Of a stretch of 64,000 nucleotides of DNA, positions 35,177 to 42,490 are shown one piece after another (the stretch's first letter is position 1; every line of letters begins with the position of its first letter). The translations under genes and the position numbers were made by a program. The notes under the pieces were generated by a model, which was not told the origin of the DNA, ran no database searches, and was given only the letters and a program-made list of their open reading frames with translations. This DNA is from Curtobacterium sp. VKM Ac-2922 (GTDB taxonomy: Bacteria; Actinomycetota; Actinomycetes; Actinomycetales; Microbacteriaceae): assembly GCF_022815645.1 (NCBI RefSeq), contig NZ_JALGRO010000003.1, positions 224,712 through 288,711 of the forward strand. The letters run 5' to 3'.

Positions 35177-35622
35177 GCGTCGTCTCCTCGGACCACGAGG
35201 GTGGAGGTCGCGGTGACGACGTGCTCCCCCGTGGCGTCGCTCATGGTGCTCTCGGCGGTGACCATCGCGTTGCCGCCCAGGGTCTTCACGCTCGTCACGG
35301 TCAGGGTGGCAGTGAGCTCGTCGCCCGCCACGATCGGCCGCTCGTACGCGAACTTCTGCTCACCGTGCACCACGCGCGAGAAGTCGATGCCGGCGTCGGG
35401 TGCCGAGAGCAGCTGTGCGAGCGTGGCCTCTTGCACGACGACGGCGAAGGTGGCCGGGGCCACGACGTCGTCGTACCCGGCGGCACGGGCGGCCTCGGGC
35501 TCGTGGTGGACGGGGTTGGTCGCGAACGTGGCGCGGGCGAACTCGCGCACCTTCTCACGACCGACCAGGTACGGCGGGGCCGGCGGGAACGTCCTGCCGA
35601 CGAGCTCGGGGTTCACAGACAC
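35173..35622 (-). CDS. MaoC-like N-terminal dehydratase subunit (HadA-like)
   Basis: 149 residues, starting VSVNPELVGRTFPPAPPYLVGREKVREFA. A FAS1-type hotdog domain lacking the full Asp/His dyad, the usual non-catalytic or substrate-binding half of HadAB heterodimers. The GTG at 35622 follows TAGACT by seven bases, so the hadA-hadB-murB transcript is probably leaderless. A GTG two codons later is possible. Confidence 0.87.
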   Translation of the reverse strand: MSVNPELVGRTFPPAPPYLVGREKVREFARATFATNPVHHEPEAARAAGYDDVVAPATFAVVVQEATLAQLLSAPDAGIDFSRVVHGEQKFAYERPIVAGDELTATLTVTSVKTLGGNAMVTAESTMSDATGEHVVTATSTLVVRGDDA

Positions 35623-35629
35623 GACGGGC

Positions 35630-35635
35630 AGTCTA
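35630..35635 (-). promoter_or_regulatory. -10 box of leaderless hadA-hadB-murB promoter
   Basis: On the minus strand TAGACT, seven bases, then GTG at 35622. The same six bases precede cbs, the PLDc_N gene, the DUF4229 gene and aspS. Confidence 0.55.
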
Positions 35636-35728
35636 CCGACGGCAGGTCCTGAGGATGGATCGAGTAGGCTCGCGGGGCGCGGTGCCGGAGGGGGTGCCGA
35701 CGCGACGTCTTCACTCTGGGAGGGTGCG

Positions 35729-36109
35729 ATGGAGACCACGATCGAGTACGCGGTGCACACCGGTGACCGGCGGACCGCCATGGAGCTCGCCGGAGCAGCA
35801 CTCCGGACTGCCGGGCACCGTGTCGAGGCCGCGCCGGGGACGATCGTCGCCGAGTCCGGCAGTCGTGTCCTGACGGTGCTGCTCGGTGCGCTCGTGCACC
35901 CCACGCGGGAGTACCGCCGCTACGAGCTGGTCGTGTCGACCGCCGGTGGGCGCTCGACCCTGACGCTGCGGCACGCCGACCACGGGCCTGCGGTGATCGG
36001 CGGGACGATCGGCGCCGCCCGACGGCACGAGCACTGGCGGCGGGTGACGGGCTTGGTCGAGGGGACGCTCCGCTCGGCGGGCCTGCTCGTCGCGCGCACC
36101 GACCGGTAG
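35729..36109 (+). CDS. Hypothetical protein, 126 residues
   Basis: I do not recognise this protein. A good ribosome binding site (GGGAGGG at about 35718-35724) precedes the ATG. The sequence is soluble, basic and alpha/beta in character: METTIEYAVHTGDRRTAME begins a possible helix after one strand, and TVLLGALVHPTREYRRYELVV and STLTLRHADHGP look like strands. No catalytic motif is obvious. It is divergent from hadA and has coding-like third-position GC, so I consider it real. Confidence 0.65.
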   Translation: METTIEYAVHTGDRRTAMELAGAALRTAGHRVEAAPGTIVAESGSRVLTVLLGALVHPTREYRRYELVVSTAGGRSTLTLRHADHGPAVIGGTIGAARRHEHWRRVTGLVEGTLRSAGLLVARTDR

Positions 36110-36135
36110 GGCCGGCCGCGGCCGCGCGCCTGTGC

Positions 36136-36201
36136 TTCGCACCCCCGCACAGCCGTCGCGCCCCCGCGGAACGGGGCGCGACCGCCGCCACGGGGTGCGA
36201 A
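36136..36201. terminator. REP-like palindrome, copy 3
   Basis: Outer arms TTCGCACCCC and GGGGTGCGAA, inner TCGCGCCCC with GGGGCGCGA. It lies 27 bases after the hypothetical gene and upstream of the convergent tRNA-Met terminator. The rest of 36202-36330 holds only GC-rich non-coding sequence. Confidence 0.75.
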
Positions 36202-36330
36202 CTGCGTCCGCACAACGCAACGCACGCGGGACCACGCGATTGCGCGGCGCGAGGTGATCGCGGTTGTGCGAACCGCACCGGCGAACCGCGGCCGCCGCCG
36301 CCCGCACGCACTCCCCCGGGAACGACGAAA

Positions 36331-36350
36331 GCCCGGCGCGGACGCCGGGC
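36331..36350 (-). terminator. Intrinsic terminator after tRNA-Met
   Basis: GCCCGGCG and CGCCGGGC pair around a four-base loop. On the minus strand the stem is followed by TTTCGTCGTT. It begins seven bases after the tRNA. Confidence 0.85.
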
Positions 36351-36356
36351 TTGCGG

Positions 36357-36430
36357 TAGCGAGGGCGGGACTTGAACCCGCGACCCCACGATTATGAGTC
36401 GTGTGCTCTAACCAACTGAGCTACCCCGCC
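36357..36430 (-). tRNA. trnM: tRNA-Met (anticodon CAT, elongator)
   Basis: A 74-base cloverleaf starting GGCGGGGTAGCTCAGTTGG. The anticodon loop CTCATAA gives CAT, and the T-arm is GGTTCAAGTCC. The fully paired first base (G1-U72 wobble) argues against the initiator, which has an unpaired position 1-72. A lysidine-modified tRNA-Ile cannot be excluded by sequence alone. Confidence 0.9.
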
Positions 36431-36462
36431 ACAGATCCGGCGAAGCGTTCTCGCCGGGTCGG

Positions 36463-36534
<72 letters not shown>

Positions 36535-36623
36535 GAGTACCGCGAGCGGCACCACACGAGGATAGCAGAACCCCGACGGTGGTCTTGAACCGACCGAGAC
36601 GCCCGGGCGTGCCGTCCGTGGGG

Positions 36624-37862
36624 CTAGTTCGCGTTGGCCTTGAGCCACGCCAGCGGGTCCACCGGAACACCGTCGACGTGCACCTCGAGGTGCAGGTGCG
36701 GGCCCGTGGAGTTGCCGGTCGAACCGACCAGACCGAGCTCGTCGCCGACCTGTACCTGCTGCCCCTTCACGACCTTGAAGGAGTTGTCCATCATGTGCCC
36801 GTAGACGCTGGTGAACTGCTTGCCGTCGACGTCGTGCTCGACCCAGACGTCGTTGCCGAAGCCGCCGTCGTCCGGCTGCACCTTGATGACGGTGCCTGCG
36901 GCGATGACGCGGATCGGGGTGCCGGCGCCGGGGGCGAAGTCGACGCCCTGGTGGTTGGTGGAGCAGAAGGAGCAGCCCTCGACCTGGCGGCCGCCGAACC
37001 CGGAGGTGATCGGCACCCCGGTCAGGAACGGCCACTGGATGGTGCCGCTCGGGTCGTTCGTGAAGGTCGACGCGTCGACGTTCTTGTACTGCGTGGCATC
37101 CGAGACGGTGTACGTGTCGCGGTTCGTCTCACCCTCGGCGGCGTCACCGACGGCCAGCGACTGGGTGCCGGCAGCCGAGGTCGACTGCTTCGCGACGGAC
37201 GCAGGCTCGGGCGTGAACAGCGCCTGCGCCGGCAGCGAGGTCGACACGACCAGGCCGGCGGCGAAGAGCAGCGCACCGACTGCGGTCACCCGCGAGGCGT
37301 TCCGACGGAAGGCGGTCCCCCGCGGCGGCGCGGTCGTCGTGGTCGGACGCGCGCCCGCGCCGAGGTGCCGGGTCGCGCGGTCGACGCGACGTTGCGCGGC
37401 TGCCGGCTGGGTGACGCGCGCGGCGGTCGGCAGCGGAGCGGCCGGACGAGCCGAGGTCGAGGCGGCCGGACGGGCAGCGGTCGGCGCCGACCGTCGGGGG
37501 CCGTGACCCGTGCTGCGCACGCTCGGACGGGAGGCCGTGGCTGCGGCCCGGCGGACCGCTGCCGGTGCGACGACGGGTGAGGTCGGCGCCGGGGGCGTCT
37601 CGGGCTGGGCGGTCGACGCCGGCAGCACGGGCGACGCGGGCGCGGGCGGCGTGACCGGCTGCGCCGGGACCTGGGCGCCGGGACGGACCGCCGCGACGGG
37701 CTGCGCGACCGGAGCCGTGTCGGGCTGGGCGCGACGGACACCCTGCTTGTCGGTGGCACGTTCCGCTTCGATCCGGGCCCGGCGGGTCAGATGGACGGCA
37801 GCGGCCGGTGCATCGGAGACCTGGTGGTCGGTGGCGACGGGCGAGAGCGGAGTTCGGGGCAT
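36624..37862 (-). CDS. M23-family peptidase with long Pro/Ala-rich cytoplasmic region
   Basis: 412 residues. Residues 1-190 are rich in Pro, Ala, Thr and Arg and look disordered. A single membrane anchor lies at about 192-212. The C-terminal lysostaphin-type domain (about 280-412) has the zinc ligands H304 and D308 in NHQGVDF and H391 in GPHLHLE, so it should cut peptidoglycan cross-bridges outside the cell. Two cysteines (C297, C300) next to the active site may form a disulfide. It is downstream of the tRNA-divergent IMPase region, with its own start at ATG 37862. A GCTCGTT/AACGAGC hairpin lies in its 5' region. Confidence 0.88.
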   Translation of the reverse strand: MPRTPLSPVATDHQVSDAPAAAVHLTRRARIEAERATDKQGVRRAQPDTAPVAQPVAAVRPGAQVPAQPVTPPAPASPVLPASTAQPETPPAPTSPVVAPAAVRRAAATASRPSVRSTGHGPRRSAPTAARPAASTSARPAAPLPTAARVTQPAAAQRRVDRATRHLGAGARPTTTTAPPRGTAFRRNASRVTAVGALLFAAGLVVSTSLPAQALFTPEPASVAKQSTSAAGTQSLAVGDAAEGETNRDTYTVSDATQYKNVDASTFTNDPSGTIQWPFLTGVPITSGFGGRQVEGCSFCSTNHQGVDFAPGAGTPIRVIAAGTVIKVQPDDGGFGNDVWVEHDVDGKQFTSVYGHMMDNSFKVVKGQQVQVGDELGLVGSTGNSTGPHLHLEVHVDGVPVDPLAWLKANAN

Positions 37863-37997
37863 ACGTACGGTGCAGATCCTGATCGAGGCAGATGCGCTCG
37901 TTGGTAACGAGCAGATAACGGGACCTGTCGACGGTACCAGGGGTCATCGCGCTCCGCCAGTCGCGCCCAGCACCGTCGGAGGTCCTCGCCGCGGGTG

Positions 37998-38819
37998 TCA
38001 GCCCCGCAGGGCCTCGGCCTCGGCGGCCCGGACGAGCGCCTCGAGCGGACCGGCGATCGACGGCGCTGCGAACAGGAACGAGCGGGTGCCACCGGCGTCC
38101 CACGTGCGGAGGACCGCCCCCGCCGAGGCCGCGACCACCGCCCCCGCGGCCATGTCCCACGGGTTGATCCCCCGCTCGTAGTAGGCGTCGACGGTGCCGG
38201 TCGCGACGGCGCAGCAGTCGAGCGCGGCCGAGCCACCGCGGCGGATGTCGCGGACCTCGCCGAGCAGCCCGGCGAGCACCGCGACCTGCTCGCGTCGACG
38301 GTCGGCGGTGTAGCCGAACCCGGTGGCGACGAGGGTCTCGGCGAGCGAGGCCGGCTCGGAGGCGGTGATCGTGCTGCCGTTCAGCGTGGCGGGTCCGCCC
38401 GCGACGGCGCGGTACACGTCGCCGGTGGCGGGAGCGACCACCACGCCCGCGACGGGTTCCCACGCGGCGGGGTCGGGCTCGCCGCGGACGACCCCGATGC
38501 TGACGGCGTACTGCGGGCTGCCGTAGAGGTAGTTGACGGTGCCGTCGATCGGGTCGACCACCCACGTGATGCCGGTGGTGCCGGTGGTGGCGCCGGTCTC
38601 CTCGCCGAGGAAGCCGTCGTCGGGGCGGGCCGTGCGGATGCGGTCGTGCACGAGGGTCTCGACCTCGCGGTCGGCGGCGGTGACGACGTCGACGATGCTC
38701 GACTTCCGGTCGGCGACCTCGACGCCCTCGGCCCGGCGGCGTGCTGCGAGCGACGCGGCTTCGATGGCGATGGCCTCGGCCAGGTCGGCGAGTTCGGTCG
38801 GTGTCGGCGCAGCGCTCAT
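37998..38819 (-). CDS. Inositol monophosphatase family protein
   Basis: 273 residues of the Mg-dependent phosphatase superfamily. Metal-binding motifs are GFLGEETG, WVVDPIDGTVNYLYG and INPWDMAAGAVVA. Possible substrates include inositol-1-phosphate, histidinol phosphate and other sugar phosphates. The sequence does not decide. The ATG at 38819 has GAGGATCGGGG upstream. It is 135 bases upstream of the M23 gene on the same strand. Confidence 0.9.
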   Translation of the reverse strand: MSAAPTPTELADLAEAIAIEAASLAARRRAEGVEVADRKSSIVDVVTAADREVETLVHDRIRTARPDDGFLGEETGATTGTTGITWVVDPIDGTVNYLYGSPQYAVSIGVVRGEPDPAAWEPVAGVVVAPATGDVYRAVAGGPATLNGSTITASEPASLAETLVATGFGYTADRRREQVAVLAGLLGEVRDIRRGGSAALDCCAVATGTVDAYYERGINPWDMAAGAVVAASAGAVLRTWDAGGTRSFLFAAPSIAGPLEALVRAAEAEALRG

Positions 38820-38874
38820 GCCCCGATCCTCGCAGGGCACTCCCCCGACCGCCCCCAGCCCCGCACGTCCACGA

Positions 38875-39065
38875 ACAGAACAGGACCCCGTCGAGGACGG
38901 GGCCCTGTCTCGTGTCCCAGCCACTCGCAGAGCGTTCTTCAGCAAATGAAAACAGAACAGGACCCCGTCTGCAACGGGGCCCGCCCACAAACAGAACAGG
39001 ACCCCGTCGAAAACGGGGCCCTGTCTCATGTTCCAGCCACTCGCAGAGAGTTCTTCAGCGAATGA
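38875..39065 (-). repeat. Three hairpin repeats downstream of tRNA-Tyr
   Basis: Units begin ACAGAACAGGACCCCGTC at 38875, 38952 and 38991. Each forms a stem of GGACCCCGT with ACGGGGCC. The first and third units are about 75 bases and share the tail CCAGCCACTCGCAGAG...TTCTTCAGC. The middle one is truncated. On the minus strand the stems are followed by T-rich stretches (CCTGTTCTGTTTGT), so they can act as serial terminators of the tRNA-Tyr transcript. Confidence 0.85.
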
Positions 39066-39070
39066 ACACG

Positions 39071-39152
39071 TGGCGAGTGAGGGATTCGAACCCCCGAAGG
39101 CTACGCCGGCTGATTTACAGTCAGATCCCTTTGGCCGCTTGGGTAACTCGCC
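39071..39152 (-). tRNA. trnY: tRNA-Tyr (anticodon GTA)
   Basis: An 82-base class II tRNA with a long variable arm (CCGGCGTAGCCTTCGG region). The anticodon stem TCTGA encloses CTGTAAA, giving GTA. Acceptor GGCGAGT pairs with ACTCGCC, with discriminator A. Confidence 0.97.
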
Positions 39153-39262
39153 ATGTGCGCTTCCGACCCGTGTAGTCACCAACCGGACGCGCCAGAACAG
39201 CATACCGGATGGCCGCCGGTGGTCGTGACCATCCGCGAGCGACCGTGATCAGCCTCGATGGC

Positions 39263-39268
39263 TAGGCT
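39263..39268 (+). promoter_or_regulatory. -10 box of leaderless yajQ promoter
   Basis: TAGGCT, seven bases, then ATG at 39276. There is no ribosome binding site. Confidence 0.55.
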
Positions 39269-39275
39269 GTCGGGC

Positions 39276-39764
39276 ATGGCAGACAGCTCCTTCGACGTGG
39301 TCAGCAAGGTCGACAAGATGGAGGCGGACAACGCCCTCAACCAGGCCGCCAAGGAGATCGAGCAGCGCTACGACTTCAAGGGTGTCGGCGCCTCGATCGC
39401 GTTCAGTGGCGAGGACGTCCTGATCAAGGCGAACACCGCGGAGCGCGCCACGGCCGTCCTCGACGTGTTCGAGTCGAAGGCGATCAAGCGCGGCATCAGC
39501 CTGAAGAGCATCGACGCCGGCGAGCCGTACGCCTCGGGCAAGGAGTTCCGCATCGAGGCGAAGTTCAAGAACGGCATCGAGCAGGACGTCGCGAAGAAGA
39601 TCGGTGCGTTCCTGCGGGCCCAGGCCCCGAAGACGGTGAAGAGCCAGATCCAGGGCGACGAGCTCCGGGTCTCGTCGAAGAGCCGCGACGACCTGCAGAA
39701 CACGATCCAGCTGCTCAAGGGCGAAGAGTTCGACGTGCCGTTGCAGTTCATCAACTTCCGCTGA
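39276..39764 (+). CDS. YajQ-family nucleotide-binding protein
   Basis: 162 residues, full length for the family, starting MADSSFDVVSKVDKMEADNALNQAAKEIEQRYDFKG and ending with VPLQFINFR. YajQ proteins have two ferredoxin-like folds, bind nucleotides (cyclic di-GMP in Xanthomonas) and have been linked to transcription factors, but the role in actinobacteria is unknown. The cardiolipin synthase gene follows 31 bases later and may be cotranscribed. Confidence 0.93.
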   Translation: MADSSFDVVSKVDKMEADNALNQAAKEIEQRYDFKGVGASIAFSGEDVLIKANTAERATAVLDVFESKAIKRGISLKSIDAGEPYASGKEFRIEAKFKNGIEQDVAKKIGAFLRAQAPKTVKSQIQGDELRVSSKSRDDLQNTIQLLKGEEFDVPLQFINFR

Positions 39765-39795
39765 CGCGCCGACCCCCCGACGACTCGACACCCCC

Positions 39796-41256
39796 GTGGA
39801 GCACTGGCTCACCGTCACCCTGACCGTCCTGGCCGTCCTGCTCGACCTGGCGATCCGCGCGTTCTCGATCATCTACGTGCCGATCAACCGCAAGCCGCAG
39901 ACGGCCACGGGTTGGTTGCTCGCGATCTTCCTGATCCCGTACATCGGCTTCATCGTGTTCCTGGTCATCGGGTCCACGAAGCTGCCGAAGGCCCGTCGCG
40001 AGAAGCAGACCGAGATCAACGCGTACATCCTCGAGCAGACCGAGGGCATCGAGCGCGTGCGGCGGGACCACCCGTGGCCGCCGTGGTTCGAGAGCATCAC
40101 GAACCTGAACCGGACGCTCGGCGCGATGCCCCTGGTCGGCGGCAACTCCGCCGAGCTGTACCCGGACTACGACGAGTCCTTCGCCGAGATGGCGAAGGCG
40201 ATCGACGAGTCCCGGCGGTTCGTGCACGTCGAGTTCTACATCGCGTCCCTCGACGACACGACGCGTCCGTTCTTCGAGGCCCTCGCGCGGGCCCAGGCGC
40301 GTGGTGTGACGGTGCGGTTCCTGATGGACCACTGGGCCAGCCGCGGCTACCCCGGGTACAAGGACACGTTGGCGTTCCTCGACCGTGCCGGCATCGAGTG
40401 GCACCTGATGCTGCCGTTGCAGCCGCTGCAGGGGAAGTTCCAGCGCCCGGACCTGCGGAACCACCGCAAGATCATGGTGCTCGACGGTTCGGTGGCGTTC
40501 ACGGGGTCGCAGAACCTGATCGACCGGTCCTACGACACCAAGGCCCACATCCAGAAGGGTCTGGCGTACAAGGACCTGTTCGCGCGCTTCGAGGGTCCGG
40601 TCGTCGCGGGGATCAACGCCCTGTTCGTCACCGACTGGTACAGCGAGACCGACGAGCTGCTGCTGCGCGAGAGCGATCCCGTCCAGCGTGCGGACCGCGG
40701 CGACGCGCTGGACTGCCAGGTCGTGCCGTCCGGGCCGGGCTTCGACGGCGAGAACAACCTGCGTCTCTTCAACGCGCTGCTGTACGCGGCGCAGAAGAAG
40801 GTGTCGATCACGTCGCCGTACTTCGTGCCGGACGACTCGATGCTGTACGCCATCACGACGACGGCGCAGCGCGGGGTCGAGGTCGAGCTGTTCGTCGGGC
40901 AGATCGGCGACCACGCGATGACGTGGCACGCGCAGCGGTCGTACTACGAGGGCCTGTTGCGCGCGGGCGTGAAGATCTGGCTGTACCGGGCGCCGACGAT
41001 CCTGCACGCGAAGCACTTCACCATCGACGACGACGTGGCGGTGATCGGCTCGAGCAACATGGACATGCGGTCGTTCTCGTTGAACCTCGAGATCTCGGTG
41101 ATGGTGCGCGGCGAACGGTTCGTCAACGCCCTGCGCGGCGTGCAGGCCTCGTACCGGCAGGAGAGCATCCCGCTCGACCTCGAGACGTGGCTGGGTCGCA
41201 CGCGCCGCTCGCAGGTGCTCGACAACGTCGCGCGGCTCACCGCGGCCCTGCAGTAG
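39796..41256 (+). CDS. cls: Cardiolipin synthase (phospholipase D type)
   Basis: 486 residues. Two N-terminal membrane segments belong to the PLDc_N domain (WLLAIFLIPYIGFIVFLVIG). Two PLD domains follow with HxKx4D motifs at H223 (NHRKIMVLDG) and H404 (HAKHFTIDDD), both followed by GS-x-N. It condenses two phosphatidylglycerols to cardiolipin at the membrane. The GTG start has no strong ribosome binding site and may depend on coupling to the upstream yajQ gene. Confidence 0.93.
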   Translation: MEHWLTVTLTVLAVLLDLAIRAFSIIYVPINRKPQTATGWLLAIFLIPYIGFIVFLVIGSTKLPKARREKQTEINAYILEQTEGIERVRRDHPWPPWFESITNLNRTLGAMPLVGGNSAELYPDYDESFAEMAKAIDESRRFVHVEFYIASLDDTTRPFFEALARAQARGVTVRFLMDHWASRGYPGYKDTLAFLDRAGIEWHLMLPLQPLQGKFQRPDLRNHRKIMVLDGSVAFTGSQNLIDRSYDTKAHIQKGLAYKDLFARFEGPVVAGINALFVTDWYSETDELLLRESDPVQRADRGDALDCQVVPSGPGFDGENNLRLFNALLYAAQKKVSITSPYFVPDDSMLYAITTTAQRGVEVELFVGQIGDHAMTWHAQRSYYEGLLRAGVKIWLYRAPTILHAKHFTIDDDVAVIGSSNMDMRSFSLNLEISVMVRGERFVNALRGVQASYRQESIPLDLETWLGRTRRSQVLDNVARLTAALQ

Positions 41257-41334
41257 CGGTCCGTCCTGGAGGCCCGGCTCGCCGGGTGCGCGCCGGTCCG
41301 GTCCGCAGCACGGCCGGTCTGGGGCGGCGCCGGG

Positions 41335-41396
41335 TCAGGGGACGACGCCGCGTCAGGGGACGACGTCGGGTCAGGGGACGACGTCGGGTCAGGGGA
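41335..41396. repeat. 18-bp tandem copies of the acyltransferase gene end
   Basis: TCAGGGGACGACG recurs at 41335, 41353, 41371 and 41389 with a period of exactly 18. The last copy is the real end of the gene, including its TGA. The other three lie downstream of the stop. The rest of 41257-41334 shows a GGAGGCCCGG half-hairpin and no gene. Confidence 0.92.
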
Positions 41397-42486
41397 CGAC
41401 GCTGCGGGCGATCCGGGCGACCAGACGCTCGGCCGGCCCGCGGCCGAGGAACCGCTGCCACAGCACCGCGACCACCACGGCGCCGAACACGAACCACCAC
41501 CACGTCGCGGCCGACTGCGGCAGCCCGGGCAGCGCGGCGATGACCACCAGGTGCAGCGCGTAGACCGTCAGCGGCATCGACCCCACCGCGGACAACGGCG
41601 TCGCGATCCGTTCCGCCACCCGCCCGCGGCCGTCGACCAACAGGGTGCAGAGCGCGATGACGGCGACCGCGACCCCGGCTGATCCCACGACGTCGACGAT
41701 CGACCCGGAGTGGTCGCGCGGCGACAGGAACACCTGCGCGAAGCCCTGCCCGACGCTGGAGCCCTGCGGGACGAACGGCACCCCGGGGAAGGCGTCCCCC
41801 GCGTCGACGGGAACCGGAGCCGCGATCGAGCCGACGACGTACGCGGTGGCGGCGACCACCGCGCCGGACGCGAGGAGCGCGACCTGGGTGCCCCGGGCCT
41901 CCAGTCCGGACCGCGCGACCGCGAGCCCGACCAGCACGAACGTCAGGAACGTGACCACGGGGTAGACCAGGCCGAGCTGCACCCCGAACGTGCCGGCGCC
42001 CGCGTACAGCGGCACGATCGCGATCGCCGCCGGGGCGGAGACGAGCGCGCAGGTGCCCGCGGCGACGAGCAGCGAGCGCCGTCGCCAGCGGAGCGCGGGC
42101 AGCACGAGCAGGAACAGTGCGCCGTAGGTGGGCAGGATGACGTAGACCGGGGTGCCGAGCCCCATCAGCACCAGACCGATGAGCACGATCACCGCGGCGC
42201 GGACCGCCAGCCGCCGGCGGACCCGCGAGATCTCCGGAGGGCCGGGTGGGTGCTGCCGACCGCTGACGAGGCCGACGGACACCCCGGCGAGCACCGCGAA
42301 GAGCGACGACGACCGGCCGTTGACCAGGGCCGACCACGACGACGGGTCGCTCCAGTCCAGCTGGTCGGCGATGCCCCCGACGTGCGCGGCGACCATCCCG
42401 AGCAGGGCGACCGCACGGGCCACGTCGACCCCGGACAGACGCGCGCCCCGCACCTCGGTGGCGAGGGCGGGGCGCACGGCGGTCAT
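41389..42486 (-). CDS. DUF418/HGSNAT-like multi-pass membrane acyltransferase
   Basis: 365 residues with about ten helices. The start RLSGVDVARAVALLGMVAAHVGG and NGRSSSLFAVLAGVSVGLVSG match the membrane family that includes DUF418 and heparan-alpha-glucosaminide acetyltransferase-like proteins, with a conserved His in TM1. It would transfer an acyl group across or at the membrane. The acceptor is unknown. It lies four bases after the ferredoxin-NADP reductase gene, so it is cotranscribed with it. Confidence 0.75.
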   Translation of the reverse strand: MTAVRPALATEVRGARLSGVDVARAVALLGMVAAHVGGIADQLDWSDPSSWSALVNGRSSSLFAVLAGVSVGLVSGRQHPPGPPEISRVRRRLAVRAAVIVLIGLVLMGLGTPVYVILPTYGALFLLVLPALRWRRRSLLVAAGTCALVSAPAAIAIVPLYAGAGTFGVQLGLVYPVVTFLTFVLVGLAVARSGLEARGTQVALLASGAVVAATAYVVGSIAAPVPVDAGDAFPGVPFVPQGSSVGQGFAQVFLSPRDHSGSIVDVVGSAGVAVAVIALCTLLVDGRGRVAERIATPLSAVGSMPLTVYALHLVVIAALPGLPQSAATWWWFVFGAVVVAVLWQRFLGRGPAERLVARIARSVVP

Positions 42487-42490
42487 GGTG

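Noticed and set aside
34751..35622. Mycolic-acid dehydratase genes as evidence for a mycobacterium-like host
   Set aside because: HadAB-like pairs next to murB also occur in Microbacteriaceae, and nothing else in the window supports mycolate synthesis.
36357..36430. Initiator tRNA-Met
   Set aside because: Position 1 pairs with position 72 and the anticodon stem lacks the three consecutive G-C pairs typical of initiator tRNAs.
37863..37997. Cyclic di-AMP riboswitch upstream of the M23 peptidase gene
   Set aside because: Such riboswitches are known before cell-wall hydrolase genes in actinobacteria, but I could not find the conserved ydaO core here, only a short GCTCGTT/AACGAGC hairpin.
41335..41396. 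CRISPR or iteron (origin/partition) array
   Set aside because: The 18-base units are contiguous, derive from the end of the adjacent gene, and no replication gene or DnaA-box cluster is near.
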